In this document: in pieces, positions 23,333 to 36,663 of the stretch
How the letters are laid out: each line of letters opens with the position of its first letter
Numbering within the stretch: the first letter of the stretch is position 1
From: Hippophae tibetana
Lineage: Eukaryota; Streptophyta; Magnoliopsida; Rosales; Elaeagnaceae
Direction: 5' to 3'
DNA: 64,000 bases
Assembly (NCBI GenBank): GCA_037013495.1
Contig: CM072809.1
Span: 5,851,001-5,915,000, forward strand
The notes under the pieces: model-generated
What the model was told of the DNA's origin: nothing
Databases searched by the model: none
Seen by the model: only the letters and a program-made list of their open reading frames with translations
Program-made: the position numbers and the translations under genes

Positions 23333-25801
23333 ACTAACTTGCGACGACGAGGATGCGGTTAGGGGTTAGGGTTCGAAAAGGGAAATGGGTTCACAAGGGA
23401 GATGCAGAACACATGCTAGTTTTGTTATATAATATATTATTGAAACCAGTCTGGTCTTGTTTGAACATATTAAAAATTAGTATAACCAGACCAGACCATT
23501 TAATTTATAAAATTGTTCGATCTAATCTGATTTTTTGGTTTAATTCGGTCCGGTCTAATCCGATTTTCGGACACCCTTAGTCACTATTATAACTAGTTTG
23601 AAAAAGAGGTGAAAGACTTGAAGTGATTTAGTCTTGAATTGTGAGTTTTTACATGTAAAATGTTACGCACACATCTTAAACTTAATAATGAATGGTGGTT
23701 TAAAAGAGATTAACATGTCAATTGAGAGTATTCGTAATGCAATCAAGTATATTAGATCTTCCCTATCAAGATTACAAAAGTTCAAAGAGTGTGTGAAATG
23801 TGAAAGAATTAAAACCAAATAACTTCTTTTCTTAGATGTCCAAGCAAGGTGGAATTTCACCTACCTTATGTTAGGATCAGTTCTAAATTTCAAAAAGAAT
23901 TTGACCAATTGCATGTCTATAATGATGAGTTTCTTGATCATTTTGATGGTCACACTATAAGGTTGCCTTTACTAGAAAATTGAAAGATTGCAAATTTTTT
24001 TGTTGATTTTTTTGCGTAGTTTTTATACTATAAGTATCAACTTTAGTGATTCATTGTATATTACCTTTAATAGTAATACATATGAGTTCTATGCTATTCA
24101 AATTGTATCGATGAATGTGATGGAAGGAGAGGATGAAACATTAAAAAGATGGACTGGAAGTATGAGAGCTAAATTTGACAAATATTACGATGATATGGAT
24201 AAGATGAATAAATTTTTAATCATTATGGTAGTGTTTGATCCAATATATAAGTTAAAGTACTTGAAATTCATATTTAAACATTTATATTGGAACCATATTG
24301 TTGAAAGATTGGTTAATGAGGTGAATGATGCTCTTGATAAGTTGTTTAAAACTTACCACAATCTATAATAACAAGAAAAATTATAAAAGAAAATGATGCA
24401 CCAATCTTAAATGTTAGTCAATTATTATATTTACAACAATTATAGTGTTAGTCAATTGGAAGTAAAATGTGAAATATAAAGGTATTTGATTAATTGTGTT
24501 AATCATGTTAGTGTTGATTTTGACATTTTAATGTGTTAGAGATCAAATGTTATAAACTATCATATTTCTTCTAAAATTACAGTAGATGTCTTAGCAGTAT
24601 TGGTTTCTAGTGTTACATATAAATTACTCTTTAGTATTAAGAAACGTGTAATTGATCCATATAGAAGTTTTTTGTGCCTTAAGATGGTGAAGGTTTTAAT
24701 TTACTCTCAAAGTTAGATACTTGTAAAAATAGATTATTTTCAAATTATAATGGATAATGATTTTTCTTAATGAATATATTTGAACAGATTGAATTAAAAA
24801 ATATGATAAATAATATATAATTATTTTAATCATTGTAATTTAATTTATTTAATATATAATTTACACTTTGTTTATTTCACGTGGATATATTGGACTTTGT
24901 TTACACTTCCATTTTAATATTTATATTTTATAAACATGTTAGAAGTTATATTGTGATTTGAGACGTTAGTTTGAAACGTTGTTAAAATTTATTTTTTATA
25001 TGCTTTTTTATGGATAATTTAAGTAATTTATTCTTATTTTTTATTTTGTATAGACAATGTGTACAAATTTGAAATTTTATGTCTTATTTTATTATTTATT
25101 TTTATGTTTCTAATTTCATCTAACAAGATAATTTTTTTATTTTAGATAATATTTTAAAATTAAATTTTATCTTATATTTTATTAGTACGAGATGAATATA
25201 TTTTACTTATTTTTTTATTTGAGTTTTTATATTTAAATGGATTTTATGCAAGAACTTTAAGATTAGATATATTCTCTTTTTTTTTCTTATCTATATGACA
25301 TATTAATTCTATGCTATTTAATTATTTATTTATTATAATTTATAATTACATTGATTTTTATATTTTCACACTAGAGTTTATGTGACATGAACTAGGTTAT
25401 GAAGGGTATGGACGTGAAAATGAATAAATTTTTTGTGTAAGTTATTGTTATTCATTAATTTTTATTTACTTTATTTTTAAACATTTATTACACTCTATTA
25501 TTGATATGTATAATGATATTAGATAAACTATCTAAATTTAAATCTTTAAATTTAAAGATGATAATAAATTAACATTATAAAATTAAAAATTATAATACAA
25601 GAGTTTGATAAAAAGATTAACAAAACAAAATTATTAGTAAAAAAGGAAAAAAAATTCCTTAATCTAACCCAATAAAATGGATTCGAATTTTCTTATTTTT
25701 TAAAATTTATTAGTTTAAATTGGTATTATTTTTTAAAGAATAGATCATATTAAAATGTTTTTAATTTTAATCTAAAACTAAACCAAACCAAGATACCTCT
25801 A

Positions 25802-28800
25802 AATATATTTGTTAAATTTGCTTAATGACTTTTTCTCATTCACTCTTAATACTAACTTATTATCAAAATAAATTTTGTTATTTTTATATTAAAAATGTAT
25901 AAAATATTTATATTATTATTTATATTTCAATATCATTATTATTATATAATAATATTATTAATAAAATATTTTGATAATAATGATAATTTATATTTTAAAA
26001 ATATTATATCTTTTTAATATTATTATTGGAGTTATTTTCCGCTGTCATGATTGTAATCTATAAGTGTGTTAGGAAAGTGAGGAAAAAAATTCCCATGCCA
26101 AAATTGATGGTACATTCCCACGTTAAAACTAAAAAAGTATCGGTGAAAGTCATAATTACTTTTCTTTTACTTTTGACTTTATAGCTGAGTAGTTGAGAAA
26201 GGATGTTCAATCAAATATATAGGTAAATTAACATAGGTGAAATTCATAATATTATTAATTTTAAAATAAAGTAAAATATTTAATTATTTTAATATAAATA
26301 TTTTTTTATTTTAAAAATATAAATTCTATTAATATATCACAAAAATTATAAACATATTATTTAAATTTATTATAAATATAAGATTAAGATATTTGAAGTG
26401 TTATAAAAATATCATATCAATATAATTTATGATACTTTAATATTATATTTATAATATAAAAAATGCTATAAAAATATTATCTAAATCATATTAATGATAT
26501 TTTTATAACATTTAAAATAATTTAATTTTATATTTATTGTAAGATAAAATTAGATAATATATTTATTAATTTATCAAATATATATTATAATATTAATTGG
26601 ACTTGGAATGATTGTGCACACTATCTCAATGACTCAGACTATCAGTTATAACTTAATAATTGTTATATAAATTATAGGTTAATATAAATTGTTTTCCTTT
26701 GTAATTTACCTAATTTCTTTATTGATTTTAATCATATCAAATTGAATCTAAGGATAAGGTGGAATATTGATACTCTCAACTCTCGAATAAAAACAAAAAA
26801 TTAAATATAATATTTATAAAATTAAGAAAAAGAAAAAAAAACTATTTTTCTTAATTTTAATTTTTGATCTTTTATTACTCAATATTTTACTATAAAATAA
26901 GCAATTGGAATAAGTTTATATTAAAATTAGATATGTTTAATATCTTATTTCATTAGATAAAAATAAAACATATGATTATATTCTTCTATTATTAATTGTT
27001 ATTATATAATTATTAAATTAAAAATTTTAAAGAATAATATTTTACTTTCTATATAATACCCTACATCAATTGATAGGCTATATCTTTCGCTGTCTGCTAG
27101 GTAGTAGTAATTGGAATTCCAGTGGCCTTATATGTATAAATGTAGAGTCTTTCAATCTTACATACTACTGTTTTTAACTCATTAAAATTATTATTTTTTA
27201 AATAAATCTCCTCTATTAAAATTATTCAAAATCATATTTATTTGATAATAATCTAACATAGATTAGGTAGAGATAACTTACATAACTCATCCATTACAAC
27301 GCACATGCAAATGTACAAGATTTTTTAAGTGTATCAAGAATAAAAACAAAAGGAATGTTCAAAATTTGATTGATCATACAAATCACTTAAAACAAGTCTT
27401 AAAACACATAAATGATTGAGGATATCAAAAAATTGACTAGAAACTAAACAACAATATATGATTCAAATCCAAGAAAGTTAAATTTTATATTTTGATAAAA
27501 CCTCGCCCCATTAATCATAAAAGATCCAAAAATCTTAATTTAAAAGTAGGAATATCTCGACCAATTGGCTATAAAAGAGCCATGAACATCGGTATAAGAG
27601 ACTACACAACAGTAACGAACCTTTAATAAGTAACACAAAAAAGTTTAAAAGCTTTCTACTTTTATTTTATAATCAAACTGATTATATATAACACATATTT
27701 ATAATAAAAAATATAAATTACTAATCCTAACTAATAAAACAATAACAAAAATTATAAAAATAAAAAAGATTCTAATAAATTATGCAAATCTGATCAAATT
27801 TTGAGGTACATGTTGTGAGATTGTTTTAACCTAATAAACATGTGAATTGAAAAAAATCTTCTTTCTATATAAATTGTAGATCATTAATTAAGTTTTTAAA
27901 ATAATTTTTAATCATCTAAATTAAATATAAGACGAAAAGATACATTATTAATAGTGACAATCATAATAACTTTCAAATTGATGATTTTTTTAAATTATTT
28001 GGAAATTATTCTAAAACTAAACACTTCATCATATGGTATAGCTAGTTTGATTAAATCTTGAACATTTGAATATATTTTAGACGATATTACTTAAAAAATC
28101 ATATTATATATATTTGAATGTATATAAAAATTAGTCATTTGACTTATAATATATTTACATGTGTTCTAAATGTGTAATATATATATATATAAAAGATAAG
28201 ATTCAAATACTAATAATAATATATTATTAAAAGTCAATGATTTTGTAACTAACGATATATGTCATTATAATATAAATTATAAGTCTTGGGTTCAAGACTT
28301 AAAAATATAGATATTAAAATCATTAAGAAAAAAAAATATTATTAAAACATATGTAAAATTTCTAGTTCATTAGCGTGATCGGTAAAGGAATATTTAAAGG
28401 AGAAATAAAATGATCGGTAAAGGAAAAATAAAAAGAATATTTTATTTTATAAATAATATATTTTTTAATGTAATATTTAATATTATGCGTTAAAAATAAT
28501 AAAAATTTAATATAATTTTTAATATAAAATAAAATAATGGGTTTAACATGTACTAATATTTCTTAATATTTAAGTACCACTTCTCCAAACGCTTACAATT
28601 GACAGATACTTTAGAGTTAGGTAAAAAGCCATTAGGACATGAATATTGTTGGTCTTTGTGCACGATTTATTCGTTAATAATTCTTTTTTAAAATAATTTA
28701 TAATACACACTCGTATGTGTACATATATATTGATCAGATTTAAACGTACACATTCGCAATATCTACATTAATTATACAATATTGCGCAAGATTTAGTTAA

Positions 28801-29218
28801 ATAATAATTTTTTAAGAATGTTAATTACAAGTAAATTTATATATTCACCTTATTTATATTATATCATATGTTAATGTAGTTTAGAAAAATAATAATTTTT
28901 AATTTTTTTAAAATAATTATAATACTTGACAATATAATGAATATTAATGCAAAATTGAGTTAAAAGTGTGATATTAAGATTTCTTTTTTACAACTTTAAA
29001 CTAACTTAGAAACTGTATCTTAACCATAACTCAAACAACATCTATTTAACATAAATAAATAGAATATATGTTATTAAATCACAATTCGTTTGCTATTCAA
29101 TTAACTAATTATAATTGAATACTCAATCCTTCTGTAAACTATTACACAATTTTTTTTATCTAGGCTAATTGTTATATAGTAATCTATTAGATAATTACAC
29201 GTGTATACCTATTAAATA
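25802..29218. other. AT-rich intergenic DNA
   Basis: No gene or RNA is recognised. Apart from a foldback repeat near 26.3-26.6 kb, the sequence is low-complexity AT-rich DNA with frequent stops in all frames. Confidence 0.55.
26320..26600. repeat. Imperfect foldback repeat
   Basis: About 26368-26432 pairs with the reverse complement of about 26476-26545. A shared exact core GTTATAAAAATATCAT appears in the left arm and, inverted, in the right arm. Weaker pairing continues outward to about 26320 and 26600. It could be a small MITE, but no clear terminal motif or target duplication was identified. Confidence 0.5.
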
Positions 29219-30046
29219 TATTAACAGACTGTACATTACAATGCTTGTTACTTCCCTTCAACCTTATGGTGCTTGATCAAACTATTGGTGGCTTAAGCAC
29301 CATAAGTTTGCCTCTAAGCTCAAGAAATCTTTTTTTCTATGTAAGGCCTTAGTAAGAAAGTCTACCTGTTGGTACTTCGATAAGCAGTACCAAACAACCA
29401 TTTTTTTTTCTTAATACCTGCTCATGAACAATATGTATGTCGATCTGAATATGCTCTGTACTTTGATATAATATAGAATTTTGTAATACCTACCAAAGCT
29501 TGCCCATCAAAGCATTACATTTTGATTGCATGGAATCCTTCCATTCCTTAAATTGAATAACCTCTCTCCAATTCTTAGACTCCCAAAGTATCTCAGTAGA
29601 TGCAACATATACCTTTTTTCTTGACAATATCACATTTACCTCTGGTTTGCATAGGATGTAAGTTGGAAGGCAAATGACACATATAAAATGTAGAAGACGA
29701 GGACTGATAATGTAAAGCAGTGATAGAAAAGTCATGTGAAGAGAAATGATCATGAGCCAATGATTGAACTTCTTGTATAGTGCTCCCAAATTAACATTCA
29801 AACATAGTTTTAAATTTCAAAAAAGCACTAAGAACTTTATCCTTAGTTTTAAGAAAATAAGTATACTCATGAACAATAAACAAAAAAATGTTTGAAATAT
29901 CTCTCCCTATTGATATAAATAATAGGCGAAGTACTAATCTTAAATGGTTGCTCATGAGACTTAACTATCTCACACGACTCACAAACATGCTGAAAAGAGG
30001 GCTTTATTACACAATATCATATTTAGTATGAACTCTGAAAACAATA
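29219..30046 (-). mobile_element. Copia fragment, minus strand (3' part of pol)
   Basis: Degraded minus-strand copia pol. RNase H-like sequence lies at about 29270-29470, a piece with WREVIQFKEWKDSMQSKCNA (the start of the reverse-transcriptase region) at about 29500-29600, and integrase-like sequence at about 29810-30000. The piece is heavily broken and internally shortened. It stops where the element at 30047 is inserted and resumes at 35378. Confidence 0.7.
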
Positions 30047-30234
30047 TGTTAGCATGTGAGTAGTATGACAGATAACAATGTAGTAATATATGGCAGATAA
30101 CAAGCACTAATGTGACAAACAAGAATGATAGTGGCAAATAATAATGTTCTAATTTGTTTTATTTTCGTTTTCTTAGTATACAAATACTATACTCTTGTAC
30201 AGAAAAAAACAGAACAGAAAAATATATTTTGACA
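30047..30234 (+). repeat. 5' LTR of the copia element at 30047-35377
   Basis: 188 bp, begins TGTTAGCATGTGAG and ends TTTTGACA, followed at once by the tRNA-Met primer site. Confidence 0.88.
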
Positions 30235-33200
30235 TGGTATCAAAGCAGATTATAGCTAACCTAAAGAAATAAAAATCCTATGTTACTACCTGTTACACTA
30301 TTTTTTGTTCTCCTCGACATTGGTTTGATCTATTAAATCCAGAGATCAGATCAATAATCAATTCAAAAATGATTCAGTGAGGAAATGCAGCTGCTATATA
30401 CAGATAATCAGTATGAGGCATATGAAATACCTTACTAGTAGCTGTCAACAACTATTTTTTATATGAAAACAGCTAGGTTTGGTTGATTAGTTGTTTTACT
30501 AGGATCAAGGGTGGCTGATTTGGCTTACTTTGTTTACTCTGTTCATCTTCTCAACAACATTTTTTTTGGGTAATCTTTGTGCGTGAAGTGGTGTCTCTGT
30601 GCGTGAAGAGTTGATTCTTTTAAATATTATAATCAACAAGGGTGCGACCATCTTCAAAGCTGCCTCCCTCTTGGAAAAAAAGGAGAAGAAGAAGAAACCA
30701 AGAAAAGATGGAAACAACTACTGACCTATGATTAGGTGTCTGTTTCTCTACAACAGTTAAACCAGACGTTGTCATCTTGCTCGCACTATCGTTCATTTCT
30801 TCACTTCTGTCCAAACCCACCCAGAAAATCAGACAGTGCAAGATATAACTCGAACAAAAAAAAATCAACTTCACTAGAGCGCCTAACTCTTCGCTGGTCA
30901 GTGAGGATTTTTTACAGAGACGGAGGACTACAAAAATGACTGAAGTTCTAACTAGAGTTCAGACTTCCTCACAACCTTCGCTAACTGAAGCGTCGATTAC
31001 TCCCATTAGTATCAAGTTAGGAGGATTCAACTATGCCTTGTGGTCCCATGTGGTGGAAATGTATATCTTTGGCAAAGACAAATTGGGATATATTAATGGG
31101 GATTTTCCTCAACCTACTAAAATCGACCTCTCATTCAGGAGATGTCGCACTAAAAATTCCATTGTCAAAGGATGGTTGATCAATTTGATGGACCCTTTAT
31201 TGATTGAAAATTTTATATGATTCCCAACTGCGAAACAGGTTTGGGATTCTGCTGCTACCACTTACTATGATGGGACAGACATGTCTCAAGTGTATGATCT
31301 TCATCGTCATCCTAATCCAATGGAGTGTTCGATTGACATACAAAAATACAACTCCATCATACAAGAAGATCGAGTGTATACCTTCCTCGATAGACTTGAT
31401 GATAGACTAGATAAAACTCGAAGTGATGTGCTTCAAATCAAACCATTCCCTACAGTGGAACAAGCCTATGGATTCATCCGTAGGGAAGAGGTCAGGCAGA
31501 CCGTGATGATCATGGGTGCAGATATGACACCCGGAACAGTTATGACTTTCAAAGGGATCAAGGGACACTATAATCTGATGCCACCAAAACGAGGAACTTT
31601 TTTGGGTAGCAAGAAATCCATGGGAAATCCACCGTCTGTTGACATGAAATATGGTCATTGTGGAAACTCCAAACACTCCCGTGAAAACTGTTTCAAACTA
31701 CATGGATATCCAGAATGGTGGAATGATCTTCAAGCAAGGAAGAAAAGGGAAACCACTGGGAAAGTTTTTGTGGCTACCAATACTGCATCACTATCTCTTA
31801 TTCCTCAGGCCTAATATTCCCAGGATCCAGGTATTTCAAGTAAAGCATTTCACATCTCTACTCGTAGTGATAATAAGGATTGGATTTTAGACTCTGGAGC
31901 TACAGATCATATGACATTTGACCCAAAAGATCTTTCCAATACAACCCAGCCGAGACGGAGCCGTGTTGCAAATGCCAATGAAGTCACTTATCCAGTTACA
32001 GGAGCCATAACAGTGACTTTATCTCCTTCATTATCATTATCTAATACATTACTTGTACCCTCTCTTTCAAACAAACTAATGTTTGTAAGTCAAGTCACTT
32101 CAGATCTTAACTGTGTAGTATTGATGTATTCTACTTTTTGTCTCCTACAAGATATTCTCACAAAAGAGATCATTGGGTGTGGTACTAAGAGAGGAGTTTT
32201 ATATTATGTAGATGACCTCAGTTCAGGAAGAGTCAATCACATGCAACACATGGTTAGTAACCAGGAACGACAAATTTGGTTATGTCATCGTCGATTTGGG
32301 CATCCATCATTTGGGTATTTAAGGCATTTACTACCTAGTTTATTTTCAAATGTTACACACTCAGATTTCAAATGTGATACCTGTATCTTAGAAAAATTTC
32401 ATAGGGCATTTTATCCTATGAGCAAGCATAAAAGTATGATTCATTTTGCTTTGGTACATTCTGATGTTTGGGGACCTTCCCCGATAACTACATCGTCGGG
32501 TCATCGTTGGTTTGTAGTTTTTGTTGATGATTGTACACGAATGACATGGCTTTACCTTCTCAAACATAAAGATGAAGTGTTTTCTACATTTCACTGGTTT
32601 CATACCATGATTCAGACACAATTTTCTACAAAAATTAAGATCCTTCGGTCTGATAATGAGGGAGTATGTTAATCAACAATTTCGAACATACTTGGAAAAC
32701 CATGGTATTCTCCATGAAACCTCATGTTCATAAACCCCACAACAAAATGGGACTACAGAGAGGAAGAATAGACATATTTTAAAAACTGCTCGGGCCTTAC
32801 TAATCAGTGCATATATGCCTAGTAGATACTGGAGTGATGCTATTACTACAGTTGTGTATCTACTGAATCGCATGCCCACAAAGACCTTACAATTTCAGAC
32901 TCCATTAAAGGTATTATCCGATCATGTTCTCTTACCTACTATTTTGATGTTTTTGCCCCGCATATTTGGATGTGTTGTTTTTGTCCACCTCCACAAAAAT
33001 CAACGAACTAAGTTGGATCCATGTGTTGTCCGATGTGTTGTCCGATGTGTATTCTTGGGGTATGGCATACAAAAAAAGGGTTACCGATGCTATAATTTGG
33101 TTACTAAAAGAACCTATATTACCATAGATGTCACTTTCCTAGAATCGGAATGGTTTATCCCATCACCGGTATCCAATTACCCTCTTCAGGAGGAGAGTTA

Positions 33201-35178
33201 TGGTGAAGAACGAAATTGGCTTAATGTTGAAATATTAGACACTAGTAACAATCCAACATACTCGGATCGTGCCAACAATATAGAGGAGCCAGTATTTAGA
33301 CCCGAGCTTGAACTTTCAAGAACTGAAGCTGAAGTAGCAATTGAATCTCCAGAAGATGAAGTTGCTGATGTACCTCTCCACTCTCTAGTACCCAATGATT
33401 CTCTTGTTGAGAATACTCTTGAGGTAAGCTATCCTATCACACCTTTACAAACTAATGCTATAGATACATCTGTTGGTTATGTTTTACCTTTCAAACATAA
33501 TCGAGGCAAACCTTCAAATCGATACTCCCCAGAAAGAGAAGAACGACAATCTAAGTATCCAATATCCAATTATGTATCTACTCAAAGGTTATCAGAACCT
33601 ATCAGGGCGTTTGCACAAACACTCTTCTCATGTCAAATTCCAAGTAGCATTGAAGAAGCCTTATCTAAACTAAAATGGGCTCAAGCTATAAAAGAGGAAT
33701 TTGAGGCATTACAGAAGAATAACACATGGGTGTTATGCAAGTTGCCTCAAGGGAGGAAGATGGTAAGATGCAAGTGGATTTTCTCCATTAAGTATAAAGC
33801 AGATGGGTTAGTTGATCGATACAAGGCGAGGCTTGTAGAAAAAGGATATACACAGAAACATGGGATAGATTATCAAGAAACCTTCTCACATGTGGCTAAC
33901 TAAAAACTATTAGAGTATTGTTATCTCTTGCGGCAAATTTAGATTGGATATTGCACCAACTTGACGTAAAAAATGCCTTCCCTCATGGTGATCTTGAGGA
34001 AGATATTTACATGGATATCCCACCAGGATATACTATTACATCAGGAAAAGAAACTGCATGTAGATTACAATGAGCATTGTATGGACTAAAACAATCACCT
34101 CGAGCATGGTTTGGTAGGTTGAGTTTAGCAATGAAGAAATATGGGTTGCAATAAAGCAACTCTGACCATACTCTTTTCCTAAAACATCGATTAGGGAAGA
34201 TAACAACCCTTATAGTCTATGTAGATGACATGATCATTACCGGGGAAGATAAAAAAGAAATCTCTAAGCTTCAAGAACAACTATCAAATGAGTTTGAAAT
34301 GAAGAATTTGGGAGGGTAAAATACTTCTTAGGTATTGAGGTAACAAGATCAAAACAAGGCATATGTCTTTCCCAAAGGAATATACTTTGGACCTACTAGC
34401 AGAGGCAAGACTACTAGATTTTAAATCTGTCGATATTCCAATGGTTCAAAATCATAAACTTGGAGAATATGTGGACCTAGTACCAGCAGATAAACAGAGA
34501 TATCAATAGTTAGTAGGTAAACTCATATATTTATCTCATACTCGACCTGATATTACTTATGCTGTGAGTGTCGTGAGTCAGTTCATGCACTGCCCAAGTG
34601 AAGACCATATGGATGCCGCCATGCGAATACTTCGTTATTTAAAATCCTCCCCTAGGAAAGGACTTATGTTTTAAAGGAATGGTCAATTGGAAGTCGTTGG
34701 ATATACAGATTTAGACTAGGCAGGGAATATCAAGGATAGGAAATCTATTGCTGGGTACTTTACTTTTGTGGGGGTAATCTTGTTATATGGAGGAGCAAGA
34801 AGCAAAAAGTAGTTGCCTTATCTAGCGTTGAAGCTAAATTTCGAGGAATGGTCAAGGGAATATGTGAGCTCCTTTGGTTGAAAAAACTTCTAATTGAGAT
34901 TGGTGTTGCTCCTAATACTAAAATGAACTTATTTTGTGATAACAAAGCAGCCATTGTCATCTCCCACAATCCAGTCCAACATGATGGCACAAAGCATGTT
35001 GAAGTGGATCGGAACTTCATCAAACAGAATCTTGAAGAAAAAATTATTCAACTTCTATTTGTTAAATCATAAGATCAATTGGCTGATATACTCACAAAAT
35101 TTATGTCTGCAAAGAACTTCTACAACTCACTTGACAAGTTGGGCATAAGAGACATATATGCACCACCTTGAGGGGGAG

Positions 35179-35377
35179 TGTTGGCATGTGAGTAGTGTGA
35201 CAGACAACAAACAAACAACAATGCAGTAATATGTGGCAGATAACAAGCACAAATGTGGCAGACAAGAATGATAGTGGTAAATAATAATGTTCTAATTTGT
35301 TTCATTTCTGTTTTCTTAGTATACAAATACTATACTCTTGTACAAAAAAAAACAGAACAGAAAAATATATTTTGACA
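35179..35377 (+). repeat. 3' LTR of the copia element at 30047-35377
   Basis: 199 bp, begins TGTTGGCATGTGAG after the polypurine tract TTGAGGGGGAG and ends TTTTGACA. It has about 11 bp absent from the 5' copy. Confidence 0.88.
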
Positions 35378-36600
35378 CAATAGTATCAGAGTCATGACTA
35401 AGACGATCATGCCATATAGAACTGTTCTATCTAAGGTATCAATAATAAGAATAGCTTCTTGGGTATGTTGTCCAGCAAAATCAATTACACAGAAGACTTT
35501 GTAAAGACATTTATCAAGTGATCCTTAAAGAAGAACTATCTTTGTAACCTTGTCCCTCGTATACAAGAAATGTGAAACTCTATATAAATATACACAGTTT
35601 ATGAATAGAAGCTAAATATGTATTGAGTTTAGGTGTATGCAACACATTACTGGAAACAAGGTTATGTGATTTAGTGCAAAGAATAGTGTTACCAATGTGA
35701 GAAATAGGGACACGAGCATCATTACCTACAATAACATTGTCAATGTCGAAAAAAGATAATGAGTTGACAGGATTAGCAAAATCATTGATGAGATGATAAT
35801 GAGTTGCCAGGATAATTAGCAAAACCATTAGTGAGATGGTGTGTTACACCTGAGCCAAGAATCCAATATTGATCTCCTCCAGAAAAATTAGAAGCAACAT
35901 ATGTAGATGCATCAGAGTTTCTATTATGAGACTAGTGATTGTGAGAAGAACCAAAAATGAGATTCTTTAACTGATAACAAGTCGAAGTAACAGGTCCATT
36001 CTTGTTGCAGAATTGACACCAAACACTTCTATCATGTCCCATTTCTTGTCTCCTTCCTCTACCATGATTATGAGGTTGAGAATCTCTGTTAGGAGAAAAC
36101 TGTGGTCCTCTGGATGGCTTATCACACTTGGATGAAAAATTCTTATCAAGACTTGTAACACTGAATTTGATCAGATTGGCCTGAGCAATTTGTTGCTCTT
36201 CATCCTTATCTTGTTGAGTGAGATGATGCTCATAAACAAGAATTTTACTGTGAAACTCTTCAATTGAAACATTTATAGCATGATCAATGATATTACAAAC
36301 AAACAGATTATATCACTTGCCTAATCCTCTAATTGCATATAAAATCATATCATTCAGCTATACAAATTCCCTTACTATTGATAGATTGTCTGCAAGACTT
36401 ATAAGACGTGTCATAAAATCATCCATTTTCATATTCTCCTTTTTAAGGGTCTAAAGTTGTAACTTGAGTTCCATCACTTGAGAATGAGCTTATGATGAAA
36501 ACACTCTCTCATAAACCTTCCAGAAGTCTATTGTTGTCTTGTACGAGTCAAGTAACCAAAAACTTAAGATGAAACAGAACTATATATATCTAACTTCTAG
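35378..36600 (-). mobile_element. Copia fragment, minus strand (gag and protease part)
   Basis: This continues the minus-strand fragment at 29219-30046 on the other side of the inserted element. In minus-strand order it shows a UBN2-type gag (TLKKENMKMDDFMTRLISLA around 36400-36450), a zinc-knuckle-like GHDRSVWCQFCNKNG (near 36010), a protease-like stretch near 35850 and a pre-integrase piece. It is heavily broken. The right boundary is uncertain and no LTR was recognised. Confidence 0.65.
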
Positions 36601-36663
36601 TAGTACCATTAATTTTAGTTTATCCATATATCGTCAAACGGAACTATATAAATGTGTCATAAA

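Larger units (their letters stand above)
21943..23579. mobile_element. Non-autonomous hAT carrying host exon fragments (Pack-hAT)
   Basis: The 1637-bp element has terminal repeats TAGGGGTGTCC (21943-21953) and GGACACCCTTA (23569-23579), matching at 10 of 11 positions. It is flanked by the 8-bp target duplication GCCACTAT (21935-21942) / GTCACTAT (23580-23587), with one mismatch. Both ends carry subterminal GGACCGAACCG / CCGGTCTAATCCG motifs. It interrupts the transposase of the surrounding hAT element within the conserved VDNASSN region. The interior encodes no transposase and instead has coding-like exons on the minus strand (see the entries at 22290-22710 and 22780-23332). Confidence 0.85.
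21300..24715 (+). pseudogene. hAT (RICESLEEPER/zinc-finger BED type) transposase relic
   Basis: Pieces of one transposase appear in order on the plus strand. First comes a BED-finger-like start (KPRRVPSDIWKHFNLLD, about 21310-21360). Next is a catalytic-domain part with PFNFVENIYFKQLCEIDMPK and SSRTIIARDVYEIFLEEK (about 21600-21725), then a TIDLWTSCQNINYMC-like part and TVDNASSNATI at the insertion point. Coding sense resumes at 23640 with LHVKCYAHILNLIMNGGLK and IKYIRSSLSRLQKFKECVK, then VQARWNFTYLMLGS. A longer open part runs at 24110-24368 (KFDKYYDDMDKMNKFLI, DPIYKLKYLKFIF). The C-terminal dimerisation region is visible near 24510-24700 (FDIL, VLAVLVSSV, KKRVIDPYRSFL). It carries several stops and frameshifts as well as the 1.6 kb insertion, so it is not functional. 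Confidence 0.85.
19798..25801 (+). mobile_element. Decayed hAT transposon with a second hAT inside it
   Basis: The left end reads TAGGGGTGTTA at 19798. The right end reads AGATACCTCTA, finishing at about 25801 and preceded by AACC-type subterminal repeats, as in plant hAT elements. The two ends agree at 7 of 11 positions and the flanking octamers match poorly, so the boundaries are probable and not proven. Inside lie a leader rich in GATCTCCGAC-type repeats (20090-20280) and a transposase relic (21300-24715). The transposase is interrupted by another element at 21943-23579. Without that insertion the element would be about 4.4 kb, normal for an autonomous plant hAT. Confidence 0.65.
30047..35377 (+). 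mobile_element. Ty1/copia LTR retrotransposon, broken
   Basis: Complete outline on the plus strand: 5' LTR 30047-30234, primer site TGGTATCAAAGC from 30235, leader, gag-pol, polypurine tract just before 35179, 3' LTR 35179-35377. A 5-bp target duplication, CAATA, flanks it (30042-30046 and 35378-35382). Gag, a CCHC zinc knuckle, protease, integrase, reverse transcriptase and RNase H can all be recognised, and the sequence is very close to the whole element at 52752. The frame is broken roughly ten times and part of gag is missing. The LTRs differ at about 7% of positions plus one indel, so this is a moderately old member of the same family. Confidence 0.92.

Noticed and set aside
35580-35828. 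82-codon minus-strand frame as a host gene
   Set aside because: It is part of the protease and pre-integrase region of the decayed minus-strand copia fragment.
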